A stretch of DNA of 64,000 nt from Xestospongia muta (GCA_963693285.1 OY848920.1:2183135-2247134), one strand, 5' to 3'; shown: positions 52,148 through 63,188, counted from the first letter of the stretch. Numbers and translations: made by a program. Notes: generated by a model not told the origin, from the sequence alone.

Positions 52148-53267
52148 TTCTCTGACACTGATTAATTACTTAAAATTATTTTTATTATTTGAAGACAAGT
52201 CGATGTTGTGATTATTCATTATGACTGTTCGAATTCTGATATTTTAAATTATAATCATCTTTTTATTATAATTTCATTTAAAATTTTAACACTTGTTATT
52301 ATAAGTAAACAATTTTAATTCATCCATTTGTATAATTGAATATTGTATATTAAAAAAAATTATGTTTAATAAACAATAAATTGTTCTGTATATGTGTTTT
52401 TTTATTTTTTATTAAATTATTTACTTAAAATTCTTGTTTAAGCATGTAGATAAGCAGATGCGATAATGTCATTAGAATATAACTACTATCTAAAGTATTA
52501 TTAATTGACAATAAGTATTAACATGTCAGTCTCGTAATATAATTTTATAGATTCTGGTTTGTTTGTGTTTGTGTGGGCAGTCATTACATAATCTGTGGTA
52601 ATCTTTGCTGTGTCATTGTGTAGATATTGCCACTAAGGAATTTGTTATTGCAATTGGCATTCTATATGTACATACTATTTACATTCTTTTTATTCCTTGT
52701 TATGTAGCCAGTAGTTTAAGCATATCAATAAAATTGTACTACTTCCATATAGTAATTAGCAATAAAAACAGTTTGCGTGTTGTTAATGTAATTTATTAAT
52801 ACAAAATAAGCGACTGTGAATTAGCAAATATGGGCCATTTAAATAAATACAGAATTGTGTAATAATTAGTTAATTAGTATAATCAATAATGTAAAATATA
52901 TATTTCAAACTGTTATTGTAACATATATAATAGACTATGTTTATATAATACAAACAATAATTATAGGACCCTAATGTTATTTCCACAAGTGTCTATGTTA
53001 AATGTGTATACCACTAATTCATCTGTTATTTTAATTGGTATTTTAATTGGTATTTTAATTATAATGATAGCAATCTTCACGTCCTGTTATGTCATTATTA
53101 CACCACAAGTATACACACTACGTAATGCTCATCAGCAAATATGCACGTGCTCTACACTAGTTAGACGAAGCTATATAATTACATAACAATATGTTCATTA
53201 GTCACGTACATTTCCAGTTTGTCTCTCTTTTGTCAGTCGCCTCAGACAGCAATTAAGGATAAACGAC
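52148..53267. other. Spacer between D and E
   Basis: Holds the B-type 3' flank to about 52452, then unrelated AT-rich DNA, then the E promoter block. A 12-bp unit ATTTTAATTGGT is repeated almost three times near 53028-53060; the F promoter has a shorter version near 55263-55290. Confidence 0.6.
53144..53149 (+). promoter_or_regulatory. CACGTG box of gene E
   Basis: ATGCACGTGCTCTACACTAG, 124 bp before the ATG. Confidence 0.55.
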
Positions 53268-54813
53268 ATGGAAAGTGAGTCTGTAAGTTAAAGCTTGTTA
53301 GATAAATTTCTGTAAAATAACTAACTGATCAGTAAAATGTAAATTTTAAAGGATATTTCTACAAAACATAGATTTTCTAATACCATTGGGTTCAGTAGGA
53401 ACCTATGTTTATATGAGTTCCTATTGAATGTTTTATTAAGCTTTAGTATTGTGATATTAAATAATATAAAAACCTATCAGTTGTATAAATTGTAAAGTCA
53501 GTGCTTACAACTAACCACACCTACTTATGTGCTGTATCAGCAGTTTATCAGTTATTATTAACTAGTTATTAATAAATATTATTAATAACTTATTAATAAC
53601 AGTGATGTTCAATGCTTAAGTGCCTATCAAATATTTCTCTTATATTTTAAGTCAGAGCAATTTTGAACTTCAGGTAATCAATTAATTATGTTGTTAAATC
53701 AATATATATATATATATAAAGATAGCGTAAGAAATTTATATAGAGAATGTACTTTCATACATAGCTTGTACTTAGAGTCAAGAGATATGTAAGTTTACTA
53801 TGTTCAGTTATAACATATCTGCCTTTAATAAGTTATTTATTTTTTATATACTTTGTAACTACATTAAAGAGTGGCAAATTTACTAGCAAAATTTTAAATT
53901 AGGTACAAATTTTGTTATAATTATTATAGCAAATACATGACCAACAAAAGGTACACAGTCTACCATCACAACATGAATACCCACAGCAAGACATTGAAGA
54001 AGGACAAATGTATCCACCTGTAAATGGTAAAGGCTAAACATTATTTTTATCTTATAATAATAATTTTTTTCAATCCATTGACAGACATTTCCAATTCTTT
54101 TTTTTCTGAACCACCCCCAGATGTGAGTTGTATATTTTGACAAAGATGATTTGAAAATTATAGTTACTTTTCATTATAGTACAATACTGTAGTTAGTCAA
54201 CCATTAAATTATACAACTTCTCGACAACAGCCAAGTCTTCCAGTAGCCCAAATTTCTTCAACCACAAGGCAACAGAATGTTAGTTGTTTATCTTTACTAA
54301 ATAAGATGTTCTAAAGATAAAAATTGATTTTTATTATACTTATAGTATGCTCATGTGGTAGATATAGATTCACAACAAACTCAACCACAACAGCAGCCAC
54401 GTAGACGGATACAGATTTATACATTCCATACAAAAAGGAACTTAAAGTCAACTATATTTTTTACATTTGTTTTCTTATTCTCTGGAGGATGGCCCTCTTT
54501 GATCTGTTCTATTGCTTCTATTTACTATACTGCAAGTGTAAGTATGATTTGTTAAAACTATAATACTTTTTTGTTATAATTCTTTTTATTGGGATACTTT
54601 TCTGTTAAATCATAGGCTCACAATGCAGTGAAACAAGGGGATCTAGAAAAAGCTAAGAATAAAACAGAAAGGGCCTGTATTTTTTTAACCATTGCATTCT
54701 TTGTTTGGTTTTTTACACTTCTTGGTCTAGGCATTACTTTTGGTGTAGTGTTTAGTCCTAATCGTGATAATGGTCACTATGACAGTAATAATGACAGACT
54801 TTCAATAAGTTAA
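53268..54813 (+). pseudogene. CD225-like gene E with a mutated splice acceptor
   Basis: Exons by homology to F: 53268-53274, 53652-53673, 53930-54026, 54085-54122, 54180-54278, 54346-54537, 54616-54813. In F the second exon follows TTTTAG; here it reads TTTTAA followed by G, so the nearest usable AG lies one base later and the exon is 22 instead of 23 nt. The summed length (653 nt) is no longer a multiple of three, and exon 3 is then read in a frame ending at TAA (CAC CTG TAA). Everything downstream is well preserved: PPPD|YNTVV, helix FTFVFLFSGGWPSLICSIA, loop KQGDLEKAKN and second helix. It was probably inactivated recently, unless another start or acceptor is used. Confidence 0.66.
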
Positions 54814-55378
54814 TTTCATTAAGTTTTACTTCTTGTTTGAAGACAAGAGGATGTTATGAATACACATTAATACCTTTGAATTCTGGTATTGGAAAGTTTA
54901 ATGATCTTTTTATTATAATCTCACGCCAAAATTTTATACTTTCTGTTGTAATATGTAAACATTTTGAATTCAGTCAGAATTATATATTTAAAAAAATGTT
55001 TAATAAACAATATTTATGTTGTATATATCACCTTTGCTCGTTATATATGTCAATTATAATAAATTATTTCCATAACTAATATAAATAAATCACTACTAAA
55101 ATATATTACTTAATCTAGAACTCTTGTATGTTGATTTTATCAATATCCAAAGCTTCATTTATATGTCTCCTAAGATACCATAATTTTTTAGACAACAACA
55201 TTTTTCATGTTTTTATTTGATTTGGTGATATTGATTAATATATTCAAGTTAGTTAGTTTGTTATTTTAATTGATATTTTAATTGGTATTTTAATTATAAT
55301 GATAGCAATCTTCACGTCCTGTTATGTCATTATTACACTACAAGTATACACACTAAGTAGTGCTTAACAGCAAATATG

Positions 55379-55384
55379 CACGTG
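55379..55384 (+). promoter_or_regulatory. CACGTG box of gene F
   Basis: ATGCACGTGCTCTACACTAG, identical to E in this stretch, 125 bp before the ATG. Confidence 0.55.
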
Positions 55385-55503
55385 CTCTACACTAGTTAGA
55401 CGGAAGCCATATAGTTACATAACAATATGTTCATTAGTCACGTAAATTTCCAGTTTGTCTCTCTTTTGTCAGTCGCCTCAGACAGCAATTAAGGATAAAC
55501 GAC

Positions 55504-57010
55504 ATGGAAAGTGAGTCTGTAAGTTAAAGCATGTTAGATAAATTTCCAAAGAATAACTAACTGATTAGTAAAATGTAAATTTTAAAGGAGATTCCTACAA
55601 AGCCTAAATTTTCTAATACTGGTAGGTCCAGAATCTATGTTTGCATGGTCCCTGGTGAATGTTTTATTAAGCTTTAGTATTATGATATTAAACAACATTA
55701 AAAACCAAGCAGATGTAGAAATTATAAAGTCAGCTTTTAAGTAACCACACCTACTTATATACTGTATCAGCAGTTTATCAGTTATTATTAACTAGTTATT
55801 AATAAATATTATTAATAACTTATTAATAACAGTGATGTTCAATGCTTAAGTACTTATCAAATATATTCTCTTATATTTTAGGTCACAGCAATTTGGAATT
55901 TCAGGTAACAAATTAATTATGTTGTTAAATCAATATAGAGATAACCTAAGAAATTTATATAGAGAATGTACTTTCATACATAGCTTGTGGTTAGAGTTAC
56001 AGAGATATGTGAGTTTGCTATGTTCAGTTATAACATATCTGGCTTTATATTTTTATATACTGTGTACTTCTATTGAAGCATGACAAATTTACCTGTAATA
56101 TTTAAAATTAGGTACAAATTTGGTTATAATTATTATAGCAAATATATGACCAACAAAAGGTACACAGTCTACCATCACAACATGAATACCCACAGCAAGA
56201 CATTGAAGAAGGACAAATGTATCCACCTGTAAATGGTAAAGGCTAAACATTTTTTTTTATCATGTAATAATAATAATTTTTCAATTCGTTGACAGACACC
56301 TCCAATTCTTTTTTTTCTGAACCACCCCCAGATGTGAGTTGTATATTTTGACAAATATGATTTGAAAATTACAGTTACTTTTCATTATAGTACAATACTG
56401 TAGTTAGTCAACCATTTAATTATCCAACTTCTCAGCAACAGCCATGTCTTCCAGTAGCCCAAGTTTCTTCAACCACAAGGCAACAGAATGTTAGTTGTTT
56501 ATTTTTACTAATAAAGATGTTGTAAAGTTAAAAATTGATTTTTAATTATACTTATAGTATGCTGATATGATAGATATAGATTCACAACTAACTCGACAAC
56601 AACAGCAACGTAGGCGCATACGGTATGATACATCCCAGACGAAAAGGAACATAAAGTCGACTATATTATTTACATTTGTTTTCTTATTTGGTGGAGGATG
56701 GCCCGCTTTGATCTGTTCTATTGCTGCTATATACTATACTGCAAGTGTAAGTATGATTTCTTAAAACTGTAATACTTTTTTGTTACAATTCTTTTTATTG
56801 GAATACTTTTCTATAAAATCATAGGCTCACAATGCAGTGAAACAAGGGGATCTAGTAAAAGCTAAGGATAAAACAGACAGGGCCTGTATTTTCTTTTCCT
56901 CGGCATTCATAGTTTGGTTTCTTACACTTGTTGGTCTAGGCATTACTTTTGGTGTTGTGTTTAGTCCTAAACATGGTAATGGTACTACAACAGTAATGAA
57001 AAGGACTTAG
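55504..57010 (+). CDS. CD225/dispanin-like membrane protein, gene F (intact)
   Basis: Seven exons, all with GT..AG, give 639 nt (212 aa): 55504-55510, 55882-55904, 56139-56235, 56296-56333, 56391-56489, 56558-56746, 56825-57010. Order: MESHSNLEFQ, a Q-rich exon ending YPPVNG, SEPPPD joined to YNTVV (making PPDYNTV), a Q-rich exon with RRRIRYD basic residues, first helix FTFVFLFGGGWPALICSIAA, loop KQGDLVKAKDK, and a second helix, ending VMKRT. A basic stretch sits just before the first helix. This is the cleanest array member. Unlike the others its C-terminus is basic rather than acidic, which may reflect a late frameshift in the tail relative to E (NGTTTVMKRT against NGHYDSNNDR). Confidence 0.78.
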
Positions 57011-57752
57011 ACTAAAATTAATTTCATTAAATTATACTTCTTGTTAAAGACAAGTGGATGTTATGAATACACGTTACACCTTTGAATTCTGGTATTGGAA
57101 AGTTTAATGATATTTTTATTATGATGTCACACAAACATTTATACTTTCTATTGTAATATGTAAACATTTTGAATTCAGTCAGAATGATATATTGATAAAA
57201 ATGTTTAATAAACAATATTGATGTTGTATATATATTACCTTTTCTCGTTATGTTTGTCAATTATATAATAAATTATTTCCATAACTAATATAAATGAATC
57301 ACTACTAATATACAGTACTTAATCAAGAAGTTTACTTTTGAAAGCTTCATTTTATACGTCTCCTAAGATACCATAATTTTTTAGACACTAACATTATTGA
57401 TGTCTATTTTGATTTTCTGATATAATCAATTAATTTATTCAAGTTATATCAATTAATATATTGACGTTATATTAATTTAATACTTCGATTCTATCAATTT
57501 AGAGCTGTTCTTGTGCATGTGCGTTGCATTAGTTAGACAACAATACGCTCACGCTTCTGTCACACTGCAAAGTTATACGACCAGTACATCTTTAGCTGCA
57601 ATTGAACATGTGGGGCATTGTGCACTGCACTAGCTTGTCAGTAAGTATACACGTGCTTCCGTTACTAATAATTATGACTAATGTTTGTTTACCTTTTATA
57701 TAAAATTGTCAGAAAAATCTCATTTTTTGGTCGCTTCAGAAAATACGAAGAT
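57011..57752. other. Spacer between F and G
   Basis: The 3' flank of F, with TGTTTAATAAACAATA near 57202, then the promoter of G with CACGTG at 57650-57655, 103 bp before the ATG. The promoter is more diverged than in A-F. No coding sequence. Confidence 0.55.
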
Positions 57753-59187
57753 ATGGAAAGTGAGTTTGTAAGATTATATATGTAGATTAAAGGGAAAATC
57801 GTTATATATAGTGTGCTATAATATGAGTTGTTGGTTTGTATTGTATATATCCTATGATTGAGTGATAGGACAAATGGTTTACGTTTATACAATTTTTAAG
57901 ATTACTAAAAGATATGGCTTATATACTAAATGCGTGAGATATTATAAAGTTTTGGCGAATGAAGTCAAGCTGTTTTTAATCATTACGTCAATGGTTATTA
58001 ATAGAATTTTAATAACTATTAATAACAATTTATTAATAACTATTAATATAATTAACAGTAATAACTTAGTAATAACTTGATATCGAAGCACTTTACTTAT
58101 TGAAGTTGTAAATACTGCTCTTTGTTTTTCTTGTAGGCCACAACAATTTTCAACTTCCTCAGGTATTCCTGAATTAATCTTAGTTATTAGTAGTTAAATA
58201 TGCATGCATTCTTCATGCAAGATGCTTTCATATAACTATATAGCTTGTAATGTGATGCAAGCAAACAAGAGTCAAACAGTTTATATATTTAATACAAGTT
58301 ATTAATGACATATAATTATTATGGCATTATCATTGTATAAACTTTATTGGAGTTAATGTTGGTTTTAAATAACATTTGTTCTAACTATACTTTTATATAT
58401 TATCATATTTACTATTTAACTTTATAGTGTAGCAAAGACTTGTAATATTAACTACAAATTACCTTATAATTATTATTTATTTATAGCAAATATGTGACCA
58501 AGAAAAGGTACCTTACCCCCCACTACAGCAAGATTATCCATAGCAACATAAAGAAGAAACACAAGTCGATCCACCTGTATATGGTGAAGACTAAACATTA
58601 TTATAATCATCTAATTACTTGCTTTAAACCTTTGACAGACTTTTCTCAGCCTTTTTCTCAACAAGATCCAACAATAACTATATCAGGAATCCCAGATGTG
58701 AGTTGTATGTGTTTCTGTTATACATTGAAATGACAATTATTTTTTATTATATTATTTAGTTCCATAATGTTGAAAGGCCCAAACGAAACAGTGACCCCCA
58801 ATTCTTATTCGCATTTTGTTACATATCTTTAACCATGTGGTCTTGTTGCATTTTTTAGTAATCTTTCAGTTGCTAACTTTGACATGGCTCTGTTTGTTAT
58901 TTTCCATTCCAGCATTATTCCTTATTAAAAATGTGAGTCTCAAAATAAACAGTTTTATTAAAGTTTATTAAAGTTTGTATATTCTTTATAAATAGGCAAA
59001 TAATGATTGGAAAAGAGGTGATAGAGAAGCGTCTGAAAAGAAATTGAAAATTGCAAGTTTTCTAAATTTGCTGTCGTTTATTCTTAATGTTATTGGAGTA
59101 ATTGTATATTCTATTGCTTTAACTGTGTCTTTTGTAGTTATTGGTTCCACCAATGACAATGACAGCAACTATGATGATAGACCTTAA
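57753..59187 (+). pseudogene. CD225-like gene G, degenerate
   Basis: Recognisable pieces: start exon 57753-57759, exon 58137-58162 (SHNNFQLPQ), exon 58487-58583, exon 58639-58697 (DFSQPFSQQDP..IPD), first-helix piece 58870-58932 (LLTLTWLCLLFSIPALF), and last exon 58996-59187 (WKRGDREASEKKLKIAS, second helix, acidic tail). Exon 3 has an in-frame TAG at 58541-58543 where other copies have TGG (YPW). The region 58760-58870 has no clear Y-type exon and runs into TAG. The last exon itself is well kept. Probably a pseudogene, although a shorter product from an internal start is conceivable. Confidence 0.7.
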
Positions 59188-59656
59188 TTGATGTCTAATA
59201 TACTTTTGTTTAAGTTTTAAAATAACCAGACGCAGCTAATATCATTAAAATACAAATTTATTAATTATACATGTAATTTCCTTATATGTGTATCTATAAT
59301 TTCTTTTGTATGGCTAATATTTACCATTTGCTGTTGTTATTATGTAAATATGCTATATGCTACAAGTAGACACAACTCTACATTTTATTGGCAAGAGTAC
59401 TTTTGTTTTATATACTATTATTATAAATGAAATAAGCACATAAATATCGAATATTTTAATTAATGAACTAGAAAACCACTCTTGAGTTATGGGCTTTGTG
59501 AGTTTATTTTTATCCTTCATCTTGTGCATCTGTACTATATTTTTTGTAATAAGCCAGACAATTACGTACATGTACAATTTCATTCCAGTAAAGGATGTAA
59601 CTATTTCAATTGACTTAATTAATTTTTTTAATATATTTCATATGTTAATTGAGTAT

Positions 59657-59790
59657 TAGTGTAGAATTGCATATAATAGATTCACAACCAATAATGGAAG
59701 AGGAAGTTGAAGAGAAAGTTGAAATGCAAGACCAGAATACCTCAATAAGTTTGTCTAATATCTTCATACTCTTTTGTTATTCTTTATGAT
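59657..59790 (+). pseudogene. Relic of a CD225-gene exon
   Basis: Reads IIDSQPIMEEEVEEKVEM in the frame of the VVDSQP..EEQEEQTENT exon of genes A and C, followed by a degraded hydrophobic piece ending in TGA. No neighbouring exons remain. Confidence 0.5.
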
Positions 59791-59957
59791 ATTGTGCTAT
59801 TTGATGTTTATAATCTAGCTATTGTCTTAACGTTCTAAAATAACACTGTGTCATAATAAGTTGATAATTGAAGAATCTATTTAATATCTCATATGTTAGA
59901 TGACATAATTGTCATGAATGCTGTTGTTGTTCATGTGAGCTGTTCCTATACAATATA

Positions 59958-60204
59958 TACACTGTAAAAATTGATTTGCTGATTAAACTAATATATTGTT
60001 ATACAGGTTGCATGAAGCAAACTTAATATGTTGTGTAAGTAGACATAACACTGTTTTTATTACTAATGTACTACAGCTACATAAACAGTAGTATGTTAAT
60101 AATAAAAACAATGTTATGTCCACTTACACAACATTTTGAGCTTGCTACATGCAACCTGTATAACAATATATTAATTAAATCAGCAAATCAATTTTTACAG
60201 TGTA
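59958..60204. mobile_element. Palindromic MITE between G and H
   Basis: Left arm 59960-60073 and right arm 60089-60202 are inverted copies with roughly 90% identity by eye, separated by a 15-bp loop. The ends read CACTGTAAAAATTG and CAATTTTTACAGTG and are flanked by TA on both sides (59958-59959, 60203-60204), the target duplication typical of Tc1/mariner-type elements. It is too short to encode a transposase. Confidence 0.78.
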
Positions 60205-60534
60205 GTAGCTTTGCTTCCTTTGTTATGTATAGAGCTCACACTATGGAATTTGCAATGAGACGTTGATACATACAAGTACAAGTACTGTTTAAGAGGCAGG
60301 AACTATTCAATTCAATAGTTAATACTGTTCTTTTAATTAATTTAAATATATACAACCTTATCGAGTGTGAGTTGAAAGGACTAATTAATCTGTCAAAGTA
60401 CACACAAAGTCTATTATGACAAATGAAAACGAGCTTATACTATCAGACCTGTCTATTTCAAAGATTTATACACAACTAAGGTATCATATGGTATATTTAA
60501 CCTTAATAAGGGAAAGCAGATTTCTGACTGACAA

Positions 60535-60566
60535 GAATACCTAACGCACTTATGTGTTAGGTATTC
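60535..60566. repeat. Small perfect hairpin upstream of gene H
   Basis: GAATACCTAAC and GTTAGGTATTC form an 11-bp stem with a 10-nt loop, about 330 bp before the ATG of gene H. No T-run or other context assigns a function. Confidence 0.45.
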
Positions 60567-60798
60567 ATTATGTTATGTTATACTAACGCACGCATGTTAA
60601 CACCAAATTTTGTGACAGTATATAGCAAAGATGACCAATTATTGTAATAACTATCACTAGAAGTCTGTATTTGTTTTTGATTTTCTTGACGCCACTTCCC
60701 TGTTATATCAATTTGACACTACTAATATATACAAACCAGTACATGTTTACCTTCAGTTGTCCATGTGCGGCATTCATTGCATGTGCTCTGATTACCTG

Positions 60799-60804
60799 CA
60801 CGTG
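60799..60804 (+). promoter_or_regulatory. CACGTG box of gene H
   Basis: TGCACGTGTTTCCGG, 95 bp before the ATG. The CACGTG and the TTTCCGG motif, which are separate in A, C, E and F, are adjacent here. Confidence 0.5.
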
Positions 60805-60893
60805 TTTCCGGTAGTTGTCGAGTATAAATTAAATTTACGTTTGTGTTCGACAGAGCAATCTCGCTTATCATATACCTCAGAATAAAAGAAGAC

Positions 60894-62635
60894 ATGGAAG
60901 GTGAGTTTATAAGGTAATAAGTTCTAGAATAACCTCGTATTATGTTTCTGTGATTGGAGGCGGTTTTGTGGAATTTTGATAATGAAATAAATCATCAATT
61001 ACGTGGAGGCGTGGCTTCGTAGCTTGCAATATAATTGGAGCATTTGCAAGTTAGCGTAAAGTCATTTTTTAACGTTGTAATATTATTTACTTACTTTGCT
61101 TCTCCCATGAAAAGCTAGCAGTATCAGTTTTATAAACAGTGTTGCAAAATGTAGTGAATGAACCACGAACCATTTCTGCTTATCTGATTCCTAGCTGGTT
61201 ATAGCCTGAGATGTATCACAGAGTAAGGAATCAAACTCAAATTTCAACTCAAATTTCATATATATATATATATTTAATATATATGTGAAAGGTTACATTT
61301 TTTTAGTTTTTAATCTATCCATAGCTAATAGTGGTTTGTCAAAAGCTACAAATGTTCAGATGTAAATGTTACTATTTGTTCTTCATTTAGGACACAACTG
61401 TTTTGAACTTCAGGTAATTCTGAATCATTAATTTATTAGTATTTAAATCAGTATAGAGATAACAGAAGTATTTAATTGCTATATGTTTTAATGCATAGCT
61501 TGTTGTGTGATATGCTGTGATAGGGAGTCCTATATCTTTTAGTTGCTATAATGCTAAAGATCAATCTGTCTATTACAGATCAATCCTATTGATAAAATCC
61601 CTTTTAATTTAATAAAGTATTACACTACACCCTTATAAGTTTATTGTAACTATATATGTGTTGGTACTTAGGCAAGTAAGGTTAAAAAAATAACAATATA
61701 TTACCTTAGCAAACATTCAACAAAGAAAAGATACCACAACAAGAATATCCATGGCAACAACTTGTACAAGGAGAAACCTATCCACCTGTAAATGGTACAG
61801 ACTAAACAATATTATTATAATCAATTAATAATATGCTTAATTTAGTGACAAACTTTATTCAACCTATTAACGTATCTTCTCAACCACAGCAATATTCTTC
61901 AGCACCTCCGGATGTTAGTTATTCATCACTGTTTAAGATAAAATTTGCTTTTATTATAGTACGATGATGTTTCTAGTCAACTTTTTAATTCAATTTCTCA
62001 AGAACAGCCATATATACCAACTGCCCAGGTTGCTCCATATATAAACAAACAGGATGTTAGTGGATTATCTTTGCAATAAATACTTTTAAATAACATTTGC
62101 TTTTATTATAGAACAATAATGGTGATACTCAATCATTAGATAAAACTTCTGAAGAACAGCCATATTCCCCACCATTCTGGGTTGTTCAAGCTGCCCAACA
62201 TGAGTGAGTTATAAATATTTTGTTAATTCTAAAGATAACAATTTATTTCCTTAAGCACAACTGAATGTGACTTTTACCTTCTTATTATCGTTGCCTTCGC
62301 CTTCACAGTGACATTTTTGATGGGTTTTGGATGGATATCAATGATCTTTAGCATTTTAGCTATTATTTTGGCTAAAAGAGTAAGTATAGTTTACAACAAC
62401 TATATACTTCTTTGGATGTTCTTTGTTTATGTAGGGTCTCTACAATTATGAACATGGTGATAGACGAGGTGCTAAATACAAACTTCGTATTGCTAAATAT
62501 CTTACTATCCTGTCCATGGTATTGTATGTGATATTTATCGTTTTTGCATCCTTTTCTGCTGCAATTTTACCCATATTTTTCATTAAAGTTAGCTCTTACA
62601 ATGATGATGGTGATTTTGATGATTTTGATGATTGA
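60894..62635 (+). CDS. CD225/dispanin-like membrane protein, gene H (intact, most diverged)
   Basis: Eight exons give 696 nt (231 aa): 60894-60900, 61391-61413, 61710-61794, 61846-61913, 61960-62055, 62112-62203, 62256-62379, 62435-62635. Order: MEGHNCFELQ, a Q-rich exon with YPWQQ and YPPVN, APPD joined to YDDVS (PPDY), a second Q-rich exon beginning NNNGD, then the CD225 half: TVTFLMGFGWISMIFSILA, loop EHGDRRGAKYKLRIAK, second helix, tail DDGDFDDFDD. The exon order and the phase-0 intron inside the domain match the other copies, but the last Q-rich exon ends in phase 2 instead of 0. It has no PPDY-V; the motif is PPDYDDV. Confidence 0.77.
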
Positions 62636-62886
62636 AGTATTTTTATTTTCAGTTCTAACTATTGCTATTTTATTTCCATAATTTTTGTTAAAAATTGTCA
62701 TATCTTCAGATTTATTAACAAGTTTAACTTCTCTAGTAATGTGAGAGTCATACAGATTGAAAGTTTTGTATACCTTATTTACTAATAGTAATAGTCTATT
62801 AACTCAAACATTTACACCAGTTGCTGTGGCAGTAGCGTGTCATTCTTATTCTTCATGCCTTCGTCTTTACACTACTATGTATATTT

Positions 62887-63188
62887 AGTTTTGGGTGGAT
62901 ATTAACGATCTTTAGCATTTCAGCTATTATTTTGGCTAAAAGAGTAAGAATAATTATCAATGACTATACATTTCTAATAATGTTCTTTTTTTATTTAATA
63001 TAATCTCTTTATGATTTTAAACAATGTGACAGAGAAGATGCTAAAAGCAATCTACATATTCCTGATATTCTTACAATCCTGTCAATGGTGTTGTTCGCAC
63101 ATTTATTTTTTAAGTAGTGATCACAGCTGCTACTTTTTCCATAATTTTTGGTAAAGGAGGTTCCTATGATGATGATGACTTTGATTGA
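62887..63188 (+). pseudogene. Relic of a gene H duplicate (last two exons)
   Basis: 62887-62943 repeats the end of the first-helix exon (FGWILTIFSIS..ILAKR) with its donor. About 63005-63188 repeats the last exon (SLYDFKQCDREDAKSN) but lacks an acceptor AG, has a TAG after LFFK, and resumes in another frame to SYDDDDFD and TGA. The 5' part of the gene is absent. Confidence 0.75.
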
